Shown one piece after another: positions 56,842-64,000 of a stretch of 64,000 nucleotides of DNA. A model generated the notes under the pieces. That model had not been told where the DNA came from. It worked only from the letters and a program-made list of their open reading frames with translations, and made no database searches. The stretch spans positions 58,800 to 122,799 of the forward strand of contig CAVPXC010000009.1 of the NCBI GenBank assembly GCA_963709505.1. The letters are read 5' to 3'. The position numbers and the translations under genes are program-made. How positions within the stretch are numbered: position 1 is the stretch's first letter; each line of letters begins with the position of its first letter. This DNA is from CAVPXC01 sp963709505. GTDB taxonomy: Bacteria > Chloroflexota > Anaerolineae > JAAEKA01.

Positions 56842-57498
56842 AAGGTTTTACGTTATGCATCCGCACGGGTCCGTTTCAACGCCCGTCACCAGCCATAGGC
56901 AGATGGTCGGACACCATTTCCGCCACAGAGCCGCGTCCTGAGGACTGAAGCACGCTGGTCAGCCTGGTGATTCTACCAGCCCTTTCCGGTTTGCCGAAAT
57001 CCACCGATTGCCTGGATCGATTGTGTTGTTGTGGGGCGTCTAGCGCTATGCTTTTGAATGGCTTGGATCATTCGCTGATCCTGGTTGCCGCGCCGGCCGG
57101 CTTTGGCAAGATCACCCTGCTGAGCGCCTGGCTGGAGACCTGCGACCTCTCCCACGCGCTGTTGCAACACCCGCCGCAGGGTATGCGCCTGGTGATCGCC
57201 AGCCGGCTGGAACCCCAGGTGTCCCTCGACATGCTTCGAGAGCGTCATCAGGTCGCCGAGATTCGGGGCCACGATCTGCGTTTCTCCCTGGCTGAGATCG
57301 CTGCATTCGTGGAGCGAACGCTGGGAGCGCCCCCGGATGGGCTCCCGCTTTCACGGGAGTGACCGCACACGTGGGAGTGACGGGCTGGCTGGTTCCTTTT
57401 TACATCCTTAATACGACCTTTTGGGGCTAGCATTCCTCTCCAGACCGCGGTATGCTTGGGGGCGGACGAAGAAAATCGACGGTTCGAAGGATGCCAAA
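56842..57498. other. Gene-poor region with a regulator remnant
   Basis: Contains only the LuxR/MalT remnant (listed separately) and a REP-like unit at about 57337-57365 (GGATGGGCTCCCGCTTTCAC and its hairpin partner). Confidence 0.5.
56967..57362 (+). pseudogene. LuxR/MalT-type ATPase regulator remnant
   Basis: The fragment keeps the P-loop region LILVAAPAGFGKITLLSAWLE (the second Thr-type residue changed to Ile) and a later strand QGMRLVIASRLEPQVSLDMLRERHQVAEIR..LRFSLAEIAAF. The sequence between them, including Walker B, is missing, and the large C-terminal part with the DNA-binding domain is absent. It ends at a REP-like repeat, which may mark the deletion. Confidence 0.65.
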
Positions 57499-57792
57499 AT
57501 GAACCAAGGTGGCAAACGCTTCCTCTTTGATCTGCCCGGCCGATATCGCATACGCGTCCAGGGTCAGTTGAGCGCGACTTGGTCGAGCCGGTTGAGCGAC
57601 ATGGTGATCACGGTGAAGCATCCGGTAAACCAGCAACCGGTCACCACGTTGACCGGCGAGCTGATAGATCAAGCCGCATTAATGGGTGTGTTGAACGCGC
57701 TCTATGATATGGGATGCCCCCTGCTCAAAGTCGAACGACTTGGCGCCTTGCCCACGGCTGAGGACTCGAACCGGCGAGACGCGACACTCTGA
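57499..57792 (+). CDS. Small conserved protein
   Basis: A 97-residue protein with a beta-rich opening (RYRIRVQGQLSATWSSRLSDM) and the motif TLTGELIDQAALMGVLNALYDMGCPLLKV, which is common in short unannotated Chloroflexota proteins. ATG 57499 lacks a strong ribosome site. Function unknown. Confidence 0.65.
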   Translation: MNQGGKRFLFDLPGRYRIRVQGQLSATWSSRLSDMVITVKHPVNQQPVTTLTGELIDQAALMGVLNALYDMGCPLLKVERLGALPTAEDSNRRDATL

Positions 57793-58143
57793 GAAGGCGC
57801 ACGCCCGATCTCACTGACACGGACGCGCGCACAACGATAATCCCAAGAAGAAAGGAGGAAGCGCCATCGAAAAGGCACAGGCTCGACTGCAGCGCAACCG
57901 TGACCTCGCCATTGCAGCTCCGGACAGTTAAGAGGCATGACACGAGAGCAATCCCCAGATCATCCAGACGGCCGGGCCTGGTGACGATCAACTTGCCATC
58001 ACCGCCGGTCCGATGATGTGCAGACGAGTGAAGATAGCAACGCAGCGTTGACTTACAAATCGAAGAGCGGCCAGGCAACCGTCTGTTTCCCCGGAGATCT
58101 CTCAAAGATCTCAAAGCCAGTGATTTTAAGAAAGGAACAAGCC
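57793..58143. other. Spacer before the DszB-like gene
   Basis: No gene supported. An AGGAGG at about 57852 precedes a short open run (EKAQARLQRNRDLAIAAPDS) that would need an ATC start, so it is not called. A conserved-looking promoter was not found. Confidence 0.4.
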
Positions 58144-59307
58144 ATGTCTACAGAAAGAGTCTCCACAAAGGTACCATTGAACTGGAATGAGGTGTGGTTC
58201 ACCAACTGCCCCATGGTATCCGCCAACAATGTCGACCAGGAGCTGGGCTGGTGCCGTGAGGAGTTCAAGAAGATCGGCGTCGAGTATGCCTACTTCCGCC
58301 ATGCACCCGAGAACAACTGGTACCCGCACTATGTCCACAACCTCGACAACCTCATCCGCTTCGGCGGACTTTACCCGCCGATCCACGTCAACGCCGACAT
58401 CCGCCGCACCAGGCTCCTGGGGGCGACATGGGTCAACGAGGGCGGCTGCATGGCCGTGCGCGCCGGTGACAAAATCTTCCGGATGAAGGATCTGAAGGGC
58501 AAAAAAATCGGCCTTTCGAAGAGCCTGAACACGATCAAGAACGACTGGTGGCGCATCCAGGAACACATGGGCATCGAAAACATGCTGATGCTGAACGACA
58601 TGACCATGGACGATATCGAGCTCGTGGAGTTTCCGTACCCCGATGACTGGTATGACAAGCCCGAGATGCTGACCCCGCCGATGAACAACCCGTCTGAGTT
58701 GTGGATGCGCCGTGACCACAAGCACGACCTGGCCTTCCGCCCGTTGGAGAAGGCGCTGTTGGGTGGCGTCGTCGACGCCATCTATACCCAAAGCAAGGTT
58801 TTCCAGCACTTGCAGGAGGCGACAGGCCAAATCGCGATGATCGAGGACCTGAGCCGCTATCCGGACTGGCGGGTGCAGGTTGCCAACACCCCTGCCGTCA
58901 TCACCTGCACCGACGTGATGGCCGACGAGCACCCCGAGCTCGTCGTCGCCTACATGAAGGCCATGATCAAGGTTGGGCGCTGGGCCAACGAGAACAAGCA
59001 CGCGGCAGGAGCGATCCTCAACCGGCAGACGTTCTATCTGGATGCCGAGGACACCTACGAGGGCATCAAGCACGTCGACATGGTGCCGAGCCTGAGCGCG
59101 CAGAACCTGCAATGCATCAAGATCGGCAAGGATTTCATGTTCAGCCACGGCTACATCAAGAACGACTTCGACGTGGACGCATGGGCCGCGCCGGAATTCC
59201 TGGAGCAGGCGGCGGTTGAAGTGCTCAAGGAAGAGTGGCAGCGCCGGAGCTGGAGCAAGCTTCCGACGGGAGGCGGGCTCGAGGTGGAAGGCACGCGGCT
59301 CGGGTAG
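58144..59307 (+). CDS. DszB-like sulfinate desulfinase family protein
   Basis: A 387-residue protein with the periplasmic-binding-protein fold used as an enzyme. It resembles DszB, the 2'-hydroxybiphenyl-2-sulfinate desulfinase of the 4S pathway. DszB uses Cys27, His60 and Arg70; here Cys22 lies in FTNCPMVSANN, His62 in WYPHYVHN and Arg72 in NLIRFGGLYPPI, with the same ten-residue His-Arg spacing. TRLLG and VDAWAAPEFLEQAAV near the end also match. There is no signal peptide, as in DszB, so it is cytosolic rather than an ABC transporter binding protein. The predicted reaction is C-S cleavage of a sulfinate with release of sulfite; the true substrate is unknown. ATG 58144 follows AAAGGAA. Confidence 0.8.
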   Translation: MSTERVSTKVPLNWNEVWFTNCPMVSANNVDQELGWCREEFKKIGVEYAYFRHAPENNWYPHYVHNLDNLIRFGGLYPPIHVNADIRRTRLLGATWVNEGGCMAVRAGDKIFRMKDLKGKKIGLSKSLNTIKNDWWRIQEHMGIENMLMLNDMTMDDIELVEFPYPDDWYDKPEMLTPPMNNPSELWMRRDHKHDLAFRPLEKALLGGVVDAIYTQSKVFQHLQEATGQIAMIEDLSRYPDWRVQVANTPAVITCTDVMADEHPELVVAYMKAMIKVGRWANENKHAAGAILNRQTFYLDAEDTYEGIKHVDMVPSLSAQNLQCIKIGKDFMFSHGYIKNDFDVDAWAAPEFLEQAAVEVLKEEWQRRSWSKLPTGGGLEVEGTRLG

Positions 59308-59314
59308 TCCCCAC

Positions 59315-59347
59315 AGACCCTAAGGGTTTCCGAAACCCTTAGGGTCT
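59315..59347 (+). terminator. Hairpin after the DszB-like gene
   Basis: AGACCCTAAGGGTTT-CCG-AAACCCTTAGGGTCT, a perfect 15-bp stem eight bases behind the stop. No long T-tract follows, so it may attenuate rather than end transcription. Confidence 0.6.
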
Positions 59348-59461
59348 TCAAACGTCTATGGGCTGGCGTTTGGCGCCTGGGCTCGGTTTGGGTGCTCCCA
59401 ATTAACATAGCTGCCAGTGGCCCATCACACCTGCAACAACGCGAATCCAGGTTGCCCGAAG

Positions 59462-59505
59462 TGGATCCCTGCTCCCGAAGGGGCGGGAATGACGGGTGAG
59501 CAATC
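59462..59505. repeat. Half of the CATTCC/GGAATGACGGGTGAG element
   Basis: GATCCCTGCTCCCGAAGGGG..GGAATGACGGGTGAGCA matches the right end of the element at 12774-12884, placed just before the crotonase gene. Confidence 0.6.
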
Positions 59506-59522
59506 ACCAATGGGAGAATAAC

Positions 59523-60380
59523 ATGACAGAGAACACAAACACGAAGATGAGGAAGATCGGTTACCGCCCACCCGAAACTGTCGCGGAGCCTGATCAGCTC
59601 GTGCTCGTCGAGTACGTCTCCGGCGGGCGCGTGGCCGTCATCACTCTCAACCGGCCGCATGCCGACAACGCGGTCACAACGGAACTGGCGGCCCAACTGA
59701 TCGAGGTACTCGAGACCATTGCAGCCCGTCCGTCGGTGCGCGTCGCCATCCTGACCGGAGCCGGTGACAGAGCCTTCTCCGTTGGCGGTGACCTGTACCA
59801 ACGCAAACAGATGACAAAAGAGGAATGGCTGCGCCAGCGACAGGTCTTCGACCGCGTTCTCTACAACTTGCGCCAGTTACGCCGGCCGATTTTCACCGCC
59901 GTCCACGGGATGGCTTACGGCGGCGGCTGCGAGATGGCCATCAGCACGGACTTCATCATCGCATCCGAGGACGCCCGCTTCGGCCAGCCCGAAGCGATGG
60001 TCGGTTTGTCCGCCGGCGGCGGCTCGCCGGTCTTCCTTCCCCGGGTGCTCCCTCCGGGGAAGGCCATGCAGATGCTGATGACCGGGGAACCGATCACTGC
60101 CCAAGAGGCGTACCGGCTTGGCATGGTCAATGAGATCTATCCCAAGGCCGAACTCATGAACGCGGCGCTCAGCATCGCGGAAAAGATCGCGGACAACTCG
60201 CCGACAGCAGTCCAGTCGGTCAAGCGTGCCGTTCAAAATGGGCAAGGCGAGCCCGTTGAGCAGGCGATCGCGATCATGATGGATGAGCACTGGCGCTCGG
60301 TCGTCCATCCCGACCGCGTCGAGGGCATCCTTGCCTTCACCGAAGGCCGCGACCCCGTTTATCCGGATCCTGACTTTTGA
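59523..60380 (+). CDS. Enoyl-CoA hydratase/isomerase family protein (crotonase)
   Basis: A 285-residue crotonase-fold protein. Oxyanion residues lie in GGRVAVITLNRPHADNAV and FTAVHGMAYGGGCEMAISTDF. The first catalytic Glu is kept in FGQPEAMVG. The second, which in hydratases stands in A-M-E-M, is Gln here (GKAMQMLMTGEP), so simple hydration is less likely than isomerisation, hydrolysis or another CoA reaction. ATG 59523 follows GGAG. It follows the DszB-like gene and precedes the rhodanese gene in the same direction. Confidence 0.85.
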   Translation: MTENTNTKMRKIGYRPPETVAEPDQLVLVEYVSGGRVAVITLNRPHADNAVTTELAAQLIEVLETIAARPSVRVAILTGAGDRAFSVGGDLYQRKQMTKEEWLRQRQVFDRVLYNLRQLRRPIFTAVHGMAYGGGCEMAISTDFIIASEDARFGQPEAMVGLSAGGGSPVFLPRVLPPGKAMQMLMTGEPITAQEAYRLGMVNEIYPKAELMNAALSIAEKIADNSPTAVQSVKRAVQNGQGEPVEQAIAIMMDEHWRSVVHPDRVEGILAFTEGRDPVYPDPDF

Positions 60381-60402
60381 GGCGCAGCACGGAGTTGAAC
60401 CA

Positions 60403-60973
60403 ATGAACACTGTTGAAGTATCCACCCCCCATTCACGCCACCAGGTGCTAGAAGAAAAACTGACCAGCCTGGGGCTTTATGTGACCGCCCGGGAAGCGTA
60501 CGACATGTGGCAGGCCGACCCTGAGCGGATCAAGGTCCTTGACGTTCCGCACTTTCGAAGAGTACGTCTTGATCGGCCACGCGGAGATGGCGGCGAACGT
60601 TCCCCTTGCCTTCCCCACCTACAAATGGGATGCCAACAAGGGAAACTATTCTATTGTGGTCAATACCGACTTCGTCGCTCATGTGCAAGAGCGTTTCACA
60701 CCGGATGATACGATCCTGGTTATGTGCCGGTCCGGCGGCCGCAGCGCCATGGCGGTCAATGCACTCGCCAAGGCTGGCTTTGCAAAGGTGCACAACATCA
60801 TCGATGGCTTTGAAGGGGATAAGGTGGATGACCCCGAAAGCATCTACCACGGACAGCGCATGCGGAATGGCTGGAAGAACTCCGCTCCATGGACTTACAA
60901 GCTTGACCCCACGCTGGTCTGGCTTCCTTCTGGAGCAGAGCTGGACATACTCAGCACGACCTTAGACCTGTAA
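60403..60973 (+). CDS. Single-domain rhodanese, one frameshift
   Basis: Sulfurtransferase-type protein of about 189 residues. Active-site loop LVMCRSGGRSAMAVNAL with catalytic Cys and a second Arg; preceded by the CH2A-like segment GHAEMAANVPLAFPTYKWD. The frame breaks at 60546 (GTTCCGC, one C too many); correction gives IKVLDVRTFEEYVLIGHAEM. The long C-terminal tail after the loop (NGWKNSAPWTYKLDPTLVW) is typical of rhodaneses found with electron carriers. It follows the crotonase stop after 22 bases. It may handle sulfur released nearby. Confidence 0.85.
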
Positions 60974-60984
60974 TCGCGATCTCA

Positions 60985-61024
60985 GATTTCGGAAGTCGCA
61001 GGTTCTGACTGCGACTTCGAAATC
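60985..61024 (+). terminator. Hairpin between the rhodanese and transporter genes
   Basis: GATTTCGGAAGTCGCAG and CTGCGACTTCGAAATC pair with one mismatch/bulge around a 7-base loop. It could attenuate read-through into the transporter gene. Confidence 0.5.
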
Positions 61025-61043
61025 TTCGGCAAGGAGGCCGGCC

Positions 61044-61898
61044 ATGACACTCGATCAGTTCTTATCCACTATTGCTGCCCTGACCGGCTTGACATTTGTC
61101 GTCGCCAGTATGTTGGGGACGGGGTTGAGCCTGACCGTGGCGCAGATCGTTCAACCCCTGAAAAACGCACGCCTGGTCATTCTTGCGCTGCTGGCGAACT
61201 TCGTGCTCGTGCCGCTGCTTGCCTTTGGGATCACCAAGGTGGTCCCGATGGACCAGGCGCTGCAGGTCGGCTTGATCGTGCTGGCGACGACGGCGGGCGC
61301 GCCCTTCCTGGTCAAGGAGGTGCAGGCGGCCAAAGGGAATCTCTCCCTGGGCGTCGGGCTGATGTTTCTGCTCATGGTCGTCACCATCTTCTACGTTCCC
61401 CTCGTCCTGCCGCTGTTATTATCGGGCGTCGAGGTGAATGCGTGGGATATTGCCAAATCACTTATTGTGACTATGCTAATCCCTATCGTGCTTGGCCTCA
61501 TGTTCAGATCGCACTCCCCAGAGGATGCCCAGCAGTGGGCGCCGCTGATGAACCAGGTGTCTGGCATCGCGCTGCTGATCATGCTGGTAACCGGGCTGGG
61601 GTTGAACGTCGCCAACATCATTGACCTGATCGGCTCGCGCGGCTTCCTGGCACTGATCCTCTTCGTGGTCGGGTCCCTGTTGATCGGCATGGTCCTGGGT
61701 GGCCGCGACCCGGCCGTGCGCAGCGTGTTGGGGCTGGCCACGGCGCAGCGCAACGTGGCCGCCGCCATCCTGGTCACCAGCTTGAATTTTTCCGGCACCA
61801 TGACGCTGCCGTATGTGCTGGTGGCTTCCATCGTGCTGCCTTTGATCCTGATCCCAACTGCGCGCGTGTTGGGCAAACGCAACAGCGCACAACCATAA
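61044..61898 (+). CDS. BASS/SBF-type transporter
   Basis: A 284-residue membrane protein with about nine helices of the bile acid:sodium symporter (SBF) family: MLGTGLSLTVAQIVQPLKNA, VLVPLLAFGITKVVPMDQAL, ILATTAGAPFLVKEV, GLATAQRNVAAAILVTSLNF. Family members move organic anions including sulfonated compounds, pantoate and pyruvate with sodium. ATG 61044 follows AGGAGG. Placement beside the DszB-like and rhodanese genes makes an organosulfur anion or sulfite-related substrate worth testing; this is inference. Confidence 0.85.
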   Translation: MTLDQFLSTIAALTGLTFVVASMLGTGLSLTVAQIVQPLKNARLVILALLANFVLVPLLAFGITKVVPMDQALQVGLIVLATTAGAPFLVKEVQAAKGNLSLGVGLMFLLMVVTIFYVPLVLPLLLSGVEVNAWDIAKSLIVTMLIPIVLGLMFRSHSPEDAQQWAPLMNQVSGIALLIMLVTGLGLNVANIIDLIGSRGFLALILFVVGSLLIGMVLGGRDPAVRSVLGLATAQRNVAAAILVTSLNFSGTMTLPYVLVASIVLPLILIPTARVLGKRNSAQP

Positions 61899-61917
61899 CC
61901 CGTAACAAGGAGATACC

Positions 61918-62388
61918 ATGAAGAAGCTTTCCCCTTCGATCCGGCTGCTGGCCTGCCTCAGCCTCGTGCTCATCGTCACTGTGGGGTGCTATCCACCCGC
62001 CACAGCGGTGCCGCCCACCACGCCGGCCAATCCGATCACGAACATCGTCTGGCAGTGGACGAGCGTCACCAATCAAACGACCCGGGAAACGACCTTGATC
62101 CCCAATCCGCAGGACTACACCATCACCTTCCGCGACGATGGCACGCTGAGCGGCCAGGCCGACTGCAACAACTTTACCGGCACGTACTCCCAGGAGGCCG
62201 GCTTCTCCATCACGCTTGGCGCAATGACGATGGCGGCCTGCGGCGATGCCTCGCTGGACCAACAATACCTTCAGTTGTTGGGCGCGATCGCGGCGGGCGG
62301 ACCCGACGGCGCCGGCAACCTGGCGCTGGAGACGGCCGGCGGCGAGCAGCGCATGCTTTTCAATAATGGCGGCGCTGCCGCGAAGTGA
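61918..62388 (+). CDS. META-domain lipoprotein
   Basis: A 156-residue lipoprotein: signal and lipobox LVLIVTVGC (Cys24), then a META (HslJ-like) domain with IVWQWTSVTNQ, YTITFRDDGTLSGQADCNNFTGTY and GAMTMAACGD. ATG 61918 follows AAGGAGATACC, 19 bases after the transporter stop, so the two are one transcript. META proteins are cell-envelope stress or antibiotic-response factors in other bacteria. Confidence 0.85.
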   Translation: MKKLSPSIRLLACLSLVLIVTVGCYPPATAVPPTTPANPITNIVWQWTSVTNQTTRETTLIPNPQDYTITFRDDGTLSGQADCNNFTGTYSQEAGFSITLGAMTMAACGDASLDQQYLQLLGAIAAGGPDGAGNLALETAGGEQRMLFNNGGAAAK

Positions 62389-62394
62389 TATAAT
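62389..62394 (+). promoter_or_regulatory. -10 box upstream of the DUF2252 gene
   Basis: TATAAT directly after the META gene stop (overlapping its end). The -35 region is poor. A 42-base perfect palindrome follows within the putative leader. Confidence 0.5.
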
Positions 62395-62416
62395 CGCTAA
62401 ACCTTGCATTTTGGTG

Positions 62417-62458
62417 ACTACTCAGCCGCCATGCCCGCGGGCATGGCGGCTGAGTAGT
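62417..62458 (+). promoter_or_regulatory. Perfect 42-base palindrome in the DUF2252 leader
   Basis: ACTACTCAGCCGCCATGCCC and its exact inverse form a 19-20-bp stem. It could end the upstream transcript or attenuate the downstream gene; it has the GCCATGCCCGCGGGCATGGC core of the REP-like hairpins in this window. Confidence 0.6.
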
Positions 62459-62497
62459 TGTGCATGCTGAATGGAAATAAATCCGATAGGAGTCATT

Positions 62498-63909
62498 ATG
62501 CCCGACGAAAGCCTGCCTGAATTGACCAAAGCCCCCATCCCGGTGCAAACCCATATCCTAAGATTGGAAGAGCGCGTTGCTCAAGGCAAAGCATTACGAG
62601 ATGTCGCCTCTCGCAAAGCCCAGAAGGAATGGAAACCACCCGCCAACCGCGCTGATCCGGTCGATCTGTTGGTCGAAAGCAGCAAAGGTCGTGTGGAGGA
62701 GCTGCTTCCAATCCGCTACGGCAGGATGATGGCCAGCCCATTTGCCTTCTACCGCGGCGCCGCCGCGATCATGGCGTACGATCTGGCTCAAACCCCTTCC
62801 ACCGGCCTGACCGTGCTGGCAGATGGCGACTGCCACCTGATGAATTTTGGCGGCTTTGCTACCGCCGAACGGCAGGTGATCTTCGACCTCAACGACTTTG
62901 ACGAAGCCACATTCGCCCCCTGGGAGTGGGATGTCAAACGGCTGACTGCCAGCTTCGTGGTGGCCGGGCGCTCGAATGGCTTCGCGCCAGCCGACTGCCG
63001 GGAAGCCGCCTGGCTGGCCGCACAGAGCTACCGCCAGCGCATGGCAGACTATGCCGGGATGCCGGTATTGCAGGTTTGGAACGATGCATTCGACTTTAAG
63101 ACCACCCTCGAGAACTCGGCCGACAAAGAAACGAAGCGGTTCTATACCAAAAAGCTGACCAGCGCAGTTGAACAGAGCGCCCACGAAAAAGAGTTTGCCA
63201 AGCTGACTTTCAGCGCTGGCGCTCTGCCGCGCATCGTCAACCAACCCCCACTGATCTATCACTTCGGGGATCAACGCGATCAGGAAATGTTAGAGGTCGC
63301 AAAAAGAACGCTGGTGGACTACAGGGAAACGCTGATCCCATCCCGGCGCTTGCTGCTCGACCGCTTTGAGGTGGTCGATTACGCCATTAAGGTGGTGGGC
63401 GTGGGCAGTGTGGGCACGTTCTGCGGGATCCTGCTGCTGATGTCGGGCAATGGCGACCCACTTTTCCTGCAGTTCAAGGAGGCGCGCCAATTGGTGTTGG
63501 AGCCTACTGCGGCGCCAGTCCCTTTGGCCACGCCGGCCAGCGTGTGGTGATGGGCCAGCGCGCCATGCAGGCCGCGAGCGATATCTTCCTCGGTTGGGCT
63601 ACCGGTGCAGGCGCCCTCAAACGCCATTTCTTCCTCCGGCAGCTCAGCGACGCCAAGATCAAGCCCGTCGTGGAGATCATGAAAGCGGCCAACCTGAAGG
63701 GCTATGCCCGCTTGTGCGGCATGGCGCTGGCTCGCGCGCACGCCCGTTCGGGCGATGCAGCGGTATTGACCGGCTACATGGGCAAGAGCACCGCTTTCGA
63801 AGATGCGTTAGCCGATTTCAGCGTCGCCTATGCCGATCAAAATGAACGGGACTACGCGGCCCTGGTAGCCGCGGTGCGTGAGGGACGGATCGAGGCGCAT
63901 ATAGAGTAA
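62498..63909 (+). CDS. DUF2252 protein, one frameshift
   Basis: About 470 residues with a protein-kinase-like fold typical of DUF2252: RVEELLPIRYGRMMASPFAFYRGAA, VLADGDCHLMNFGGF (catalytic-loop-like), VIFDLNDFDEATFAPWEWDVKRL, VGVGSVGTFCGILLL, and RAMQAASDIFLGW. The frame breaks near 63505: the first frame ends LATPASVW, the other supplies YCGASPFGHAGQRVVMGQR. One base restores a single protein to the stop at 63909. ATG 62498 follows AGGAG. Function unknown. The last 90 bases of the window hold no further gene. Confidence 0.87.
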
Positions 63910-64000
63910 TTGTGGATCATCCCCGCTCTCAGACTAAGAATGTCAGCTTTGGGCTCGATCCGTAGCTGGCCGTAACCTCTGGCGACACACCATATGAACG

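Noticed and set aside
57499..57792. A tRNA-like T-loop, GGTTCGAGTCC, on the minus strand
   Set aside because: No acceptor stem, D-loop or anticodon arm could be aligned, and it lies inside a coding region.
58144..59307. Call as ABC transporter substrate-binding protein
   Set aside because: No signal peptide or lipobox, no permease or ATPase next to it, and conserved Cys/His/Arg at DszB positions favour an enzyme.

Overview
The window looks like a chromosomal piece of a GC-rich bacterium, most likely a Chloroflexota member of the Anaerolineae/Caldilineae type. This is inferred from gene content, not from a marker tree. The pointers are Thr-Pro-rich extracellular linkers with SH3 or C39 domains, an ADP-forming acetyl-CoA synthetase beside a BioD-like/DRTGG protein, an exosortase with a PEP-CTERM integral membrane protein, and intergenic spaces packed with palindromic repeats. 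No rRNA, tRNA, CRISPR array, transposase or phage module was seen.

Layout. 1-2.5 kb: MurJ flippase and a C39-type secreted protease-like protein (minus). 2.6-4.4 kb: a GT-C glycosyltransferase interrupted by a palindromic repeat. 4.6-5.6 kb: a peroxiredoxin-like gene with an in-frame TGA at its catalytic cysteine position (probable selenoprotein) plus a DoxX protein. 6-12.7 kb: SUI1 and DUF971 proteins, an AidB-like acyl-CoA dehydrogenase, an SH3 lipoprotein, a receiver protein and SerA. 13-20 kb: ArgS, a toxin-antitoxin-like patch (VapBC, DUF4160, a DUF2442-DUF433 fusion) and DNA polymerase I. 20.5-26.8 kb: GDPD phosphodiesterase, a divergent NRAMP transporter paired with an MgtE-N/CBS regulator, 3-hydroxyacyl-CoA dehydrogenase and a PIG-L deacetylase. 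27-34 kb: TilS, a DUF2085 protein, asparaginase, an M14 carboxypeptidase with a dockerin-like tail and an alpha/beta hydrolase. 34-39 kb: enolase, the DRTGG protein and ADP-forming acetyl-CoA synthetase. 39.6-47.6 kb: a decayed MNT-HEPN pair cut off by a cysteine desulfurase, a membrane-anchored Thr-Pro protein, Pth, Mfd and a lipoprotein. 47.7-56.8 kb: one minus-strand block holding a PEP-CTERM VIT/vWA membrane protein, an EpsI-like protein, an exosortase, a NarL-type regulator, a dienelactone hydrolase, a glycosidase-like protein and a histidine kinase. 57-64 kb (plus): a LuxR remnant, then a DszB-like desulfinase, a crotonase, a rhodanese, a BASS/SBF transporter, a META-domain lipoprotein and a DUF2252 protein.

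The most interesting items are the candidate selenoprotein, the DszB-like desulfinase neighbourhood (a possible organosulfur pathway), the exosortase block, the NRAMP/MgtE-domain pair, and several mobile-looking palindromic elements. One of these has an 8-bp target duplication, and another lies inside a coding region.

Caution: about fifteen one-base frameshifts or single stop codons break otherwise well-conserved genes, including enolase, mfd and murJ. At least one sits in a C homopolymer. Most probably reflect uncorrected assembly indels, so broken genes are reported over their full extent with the break stated.
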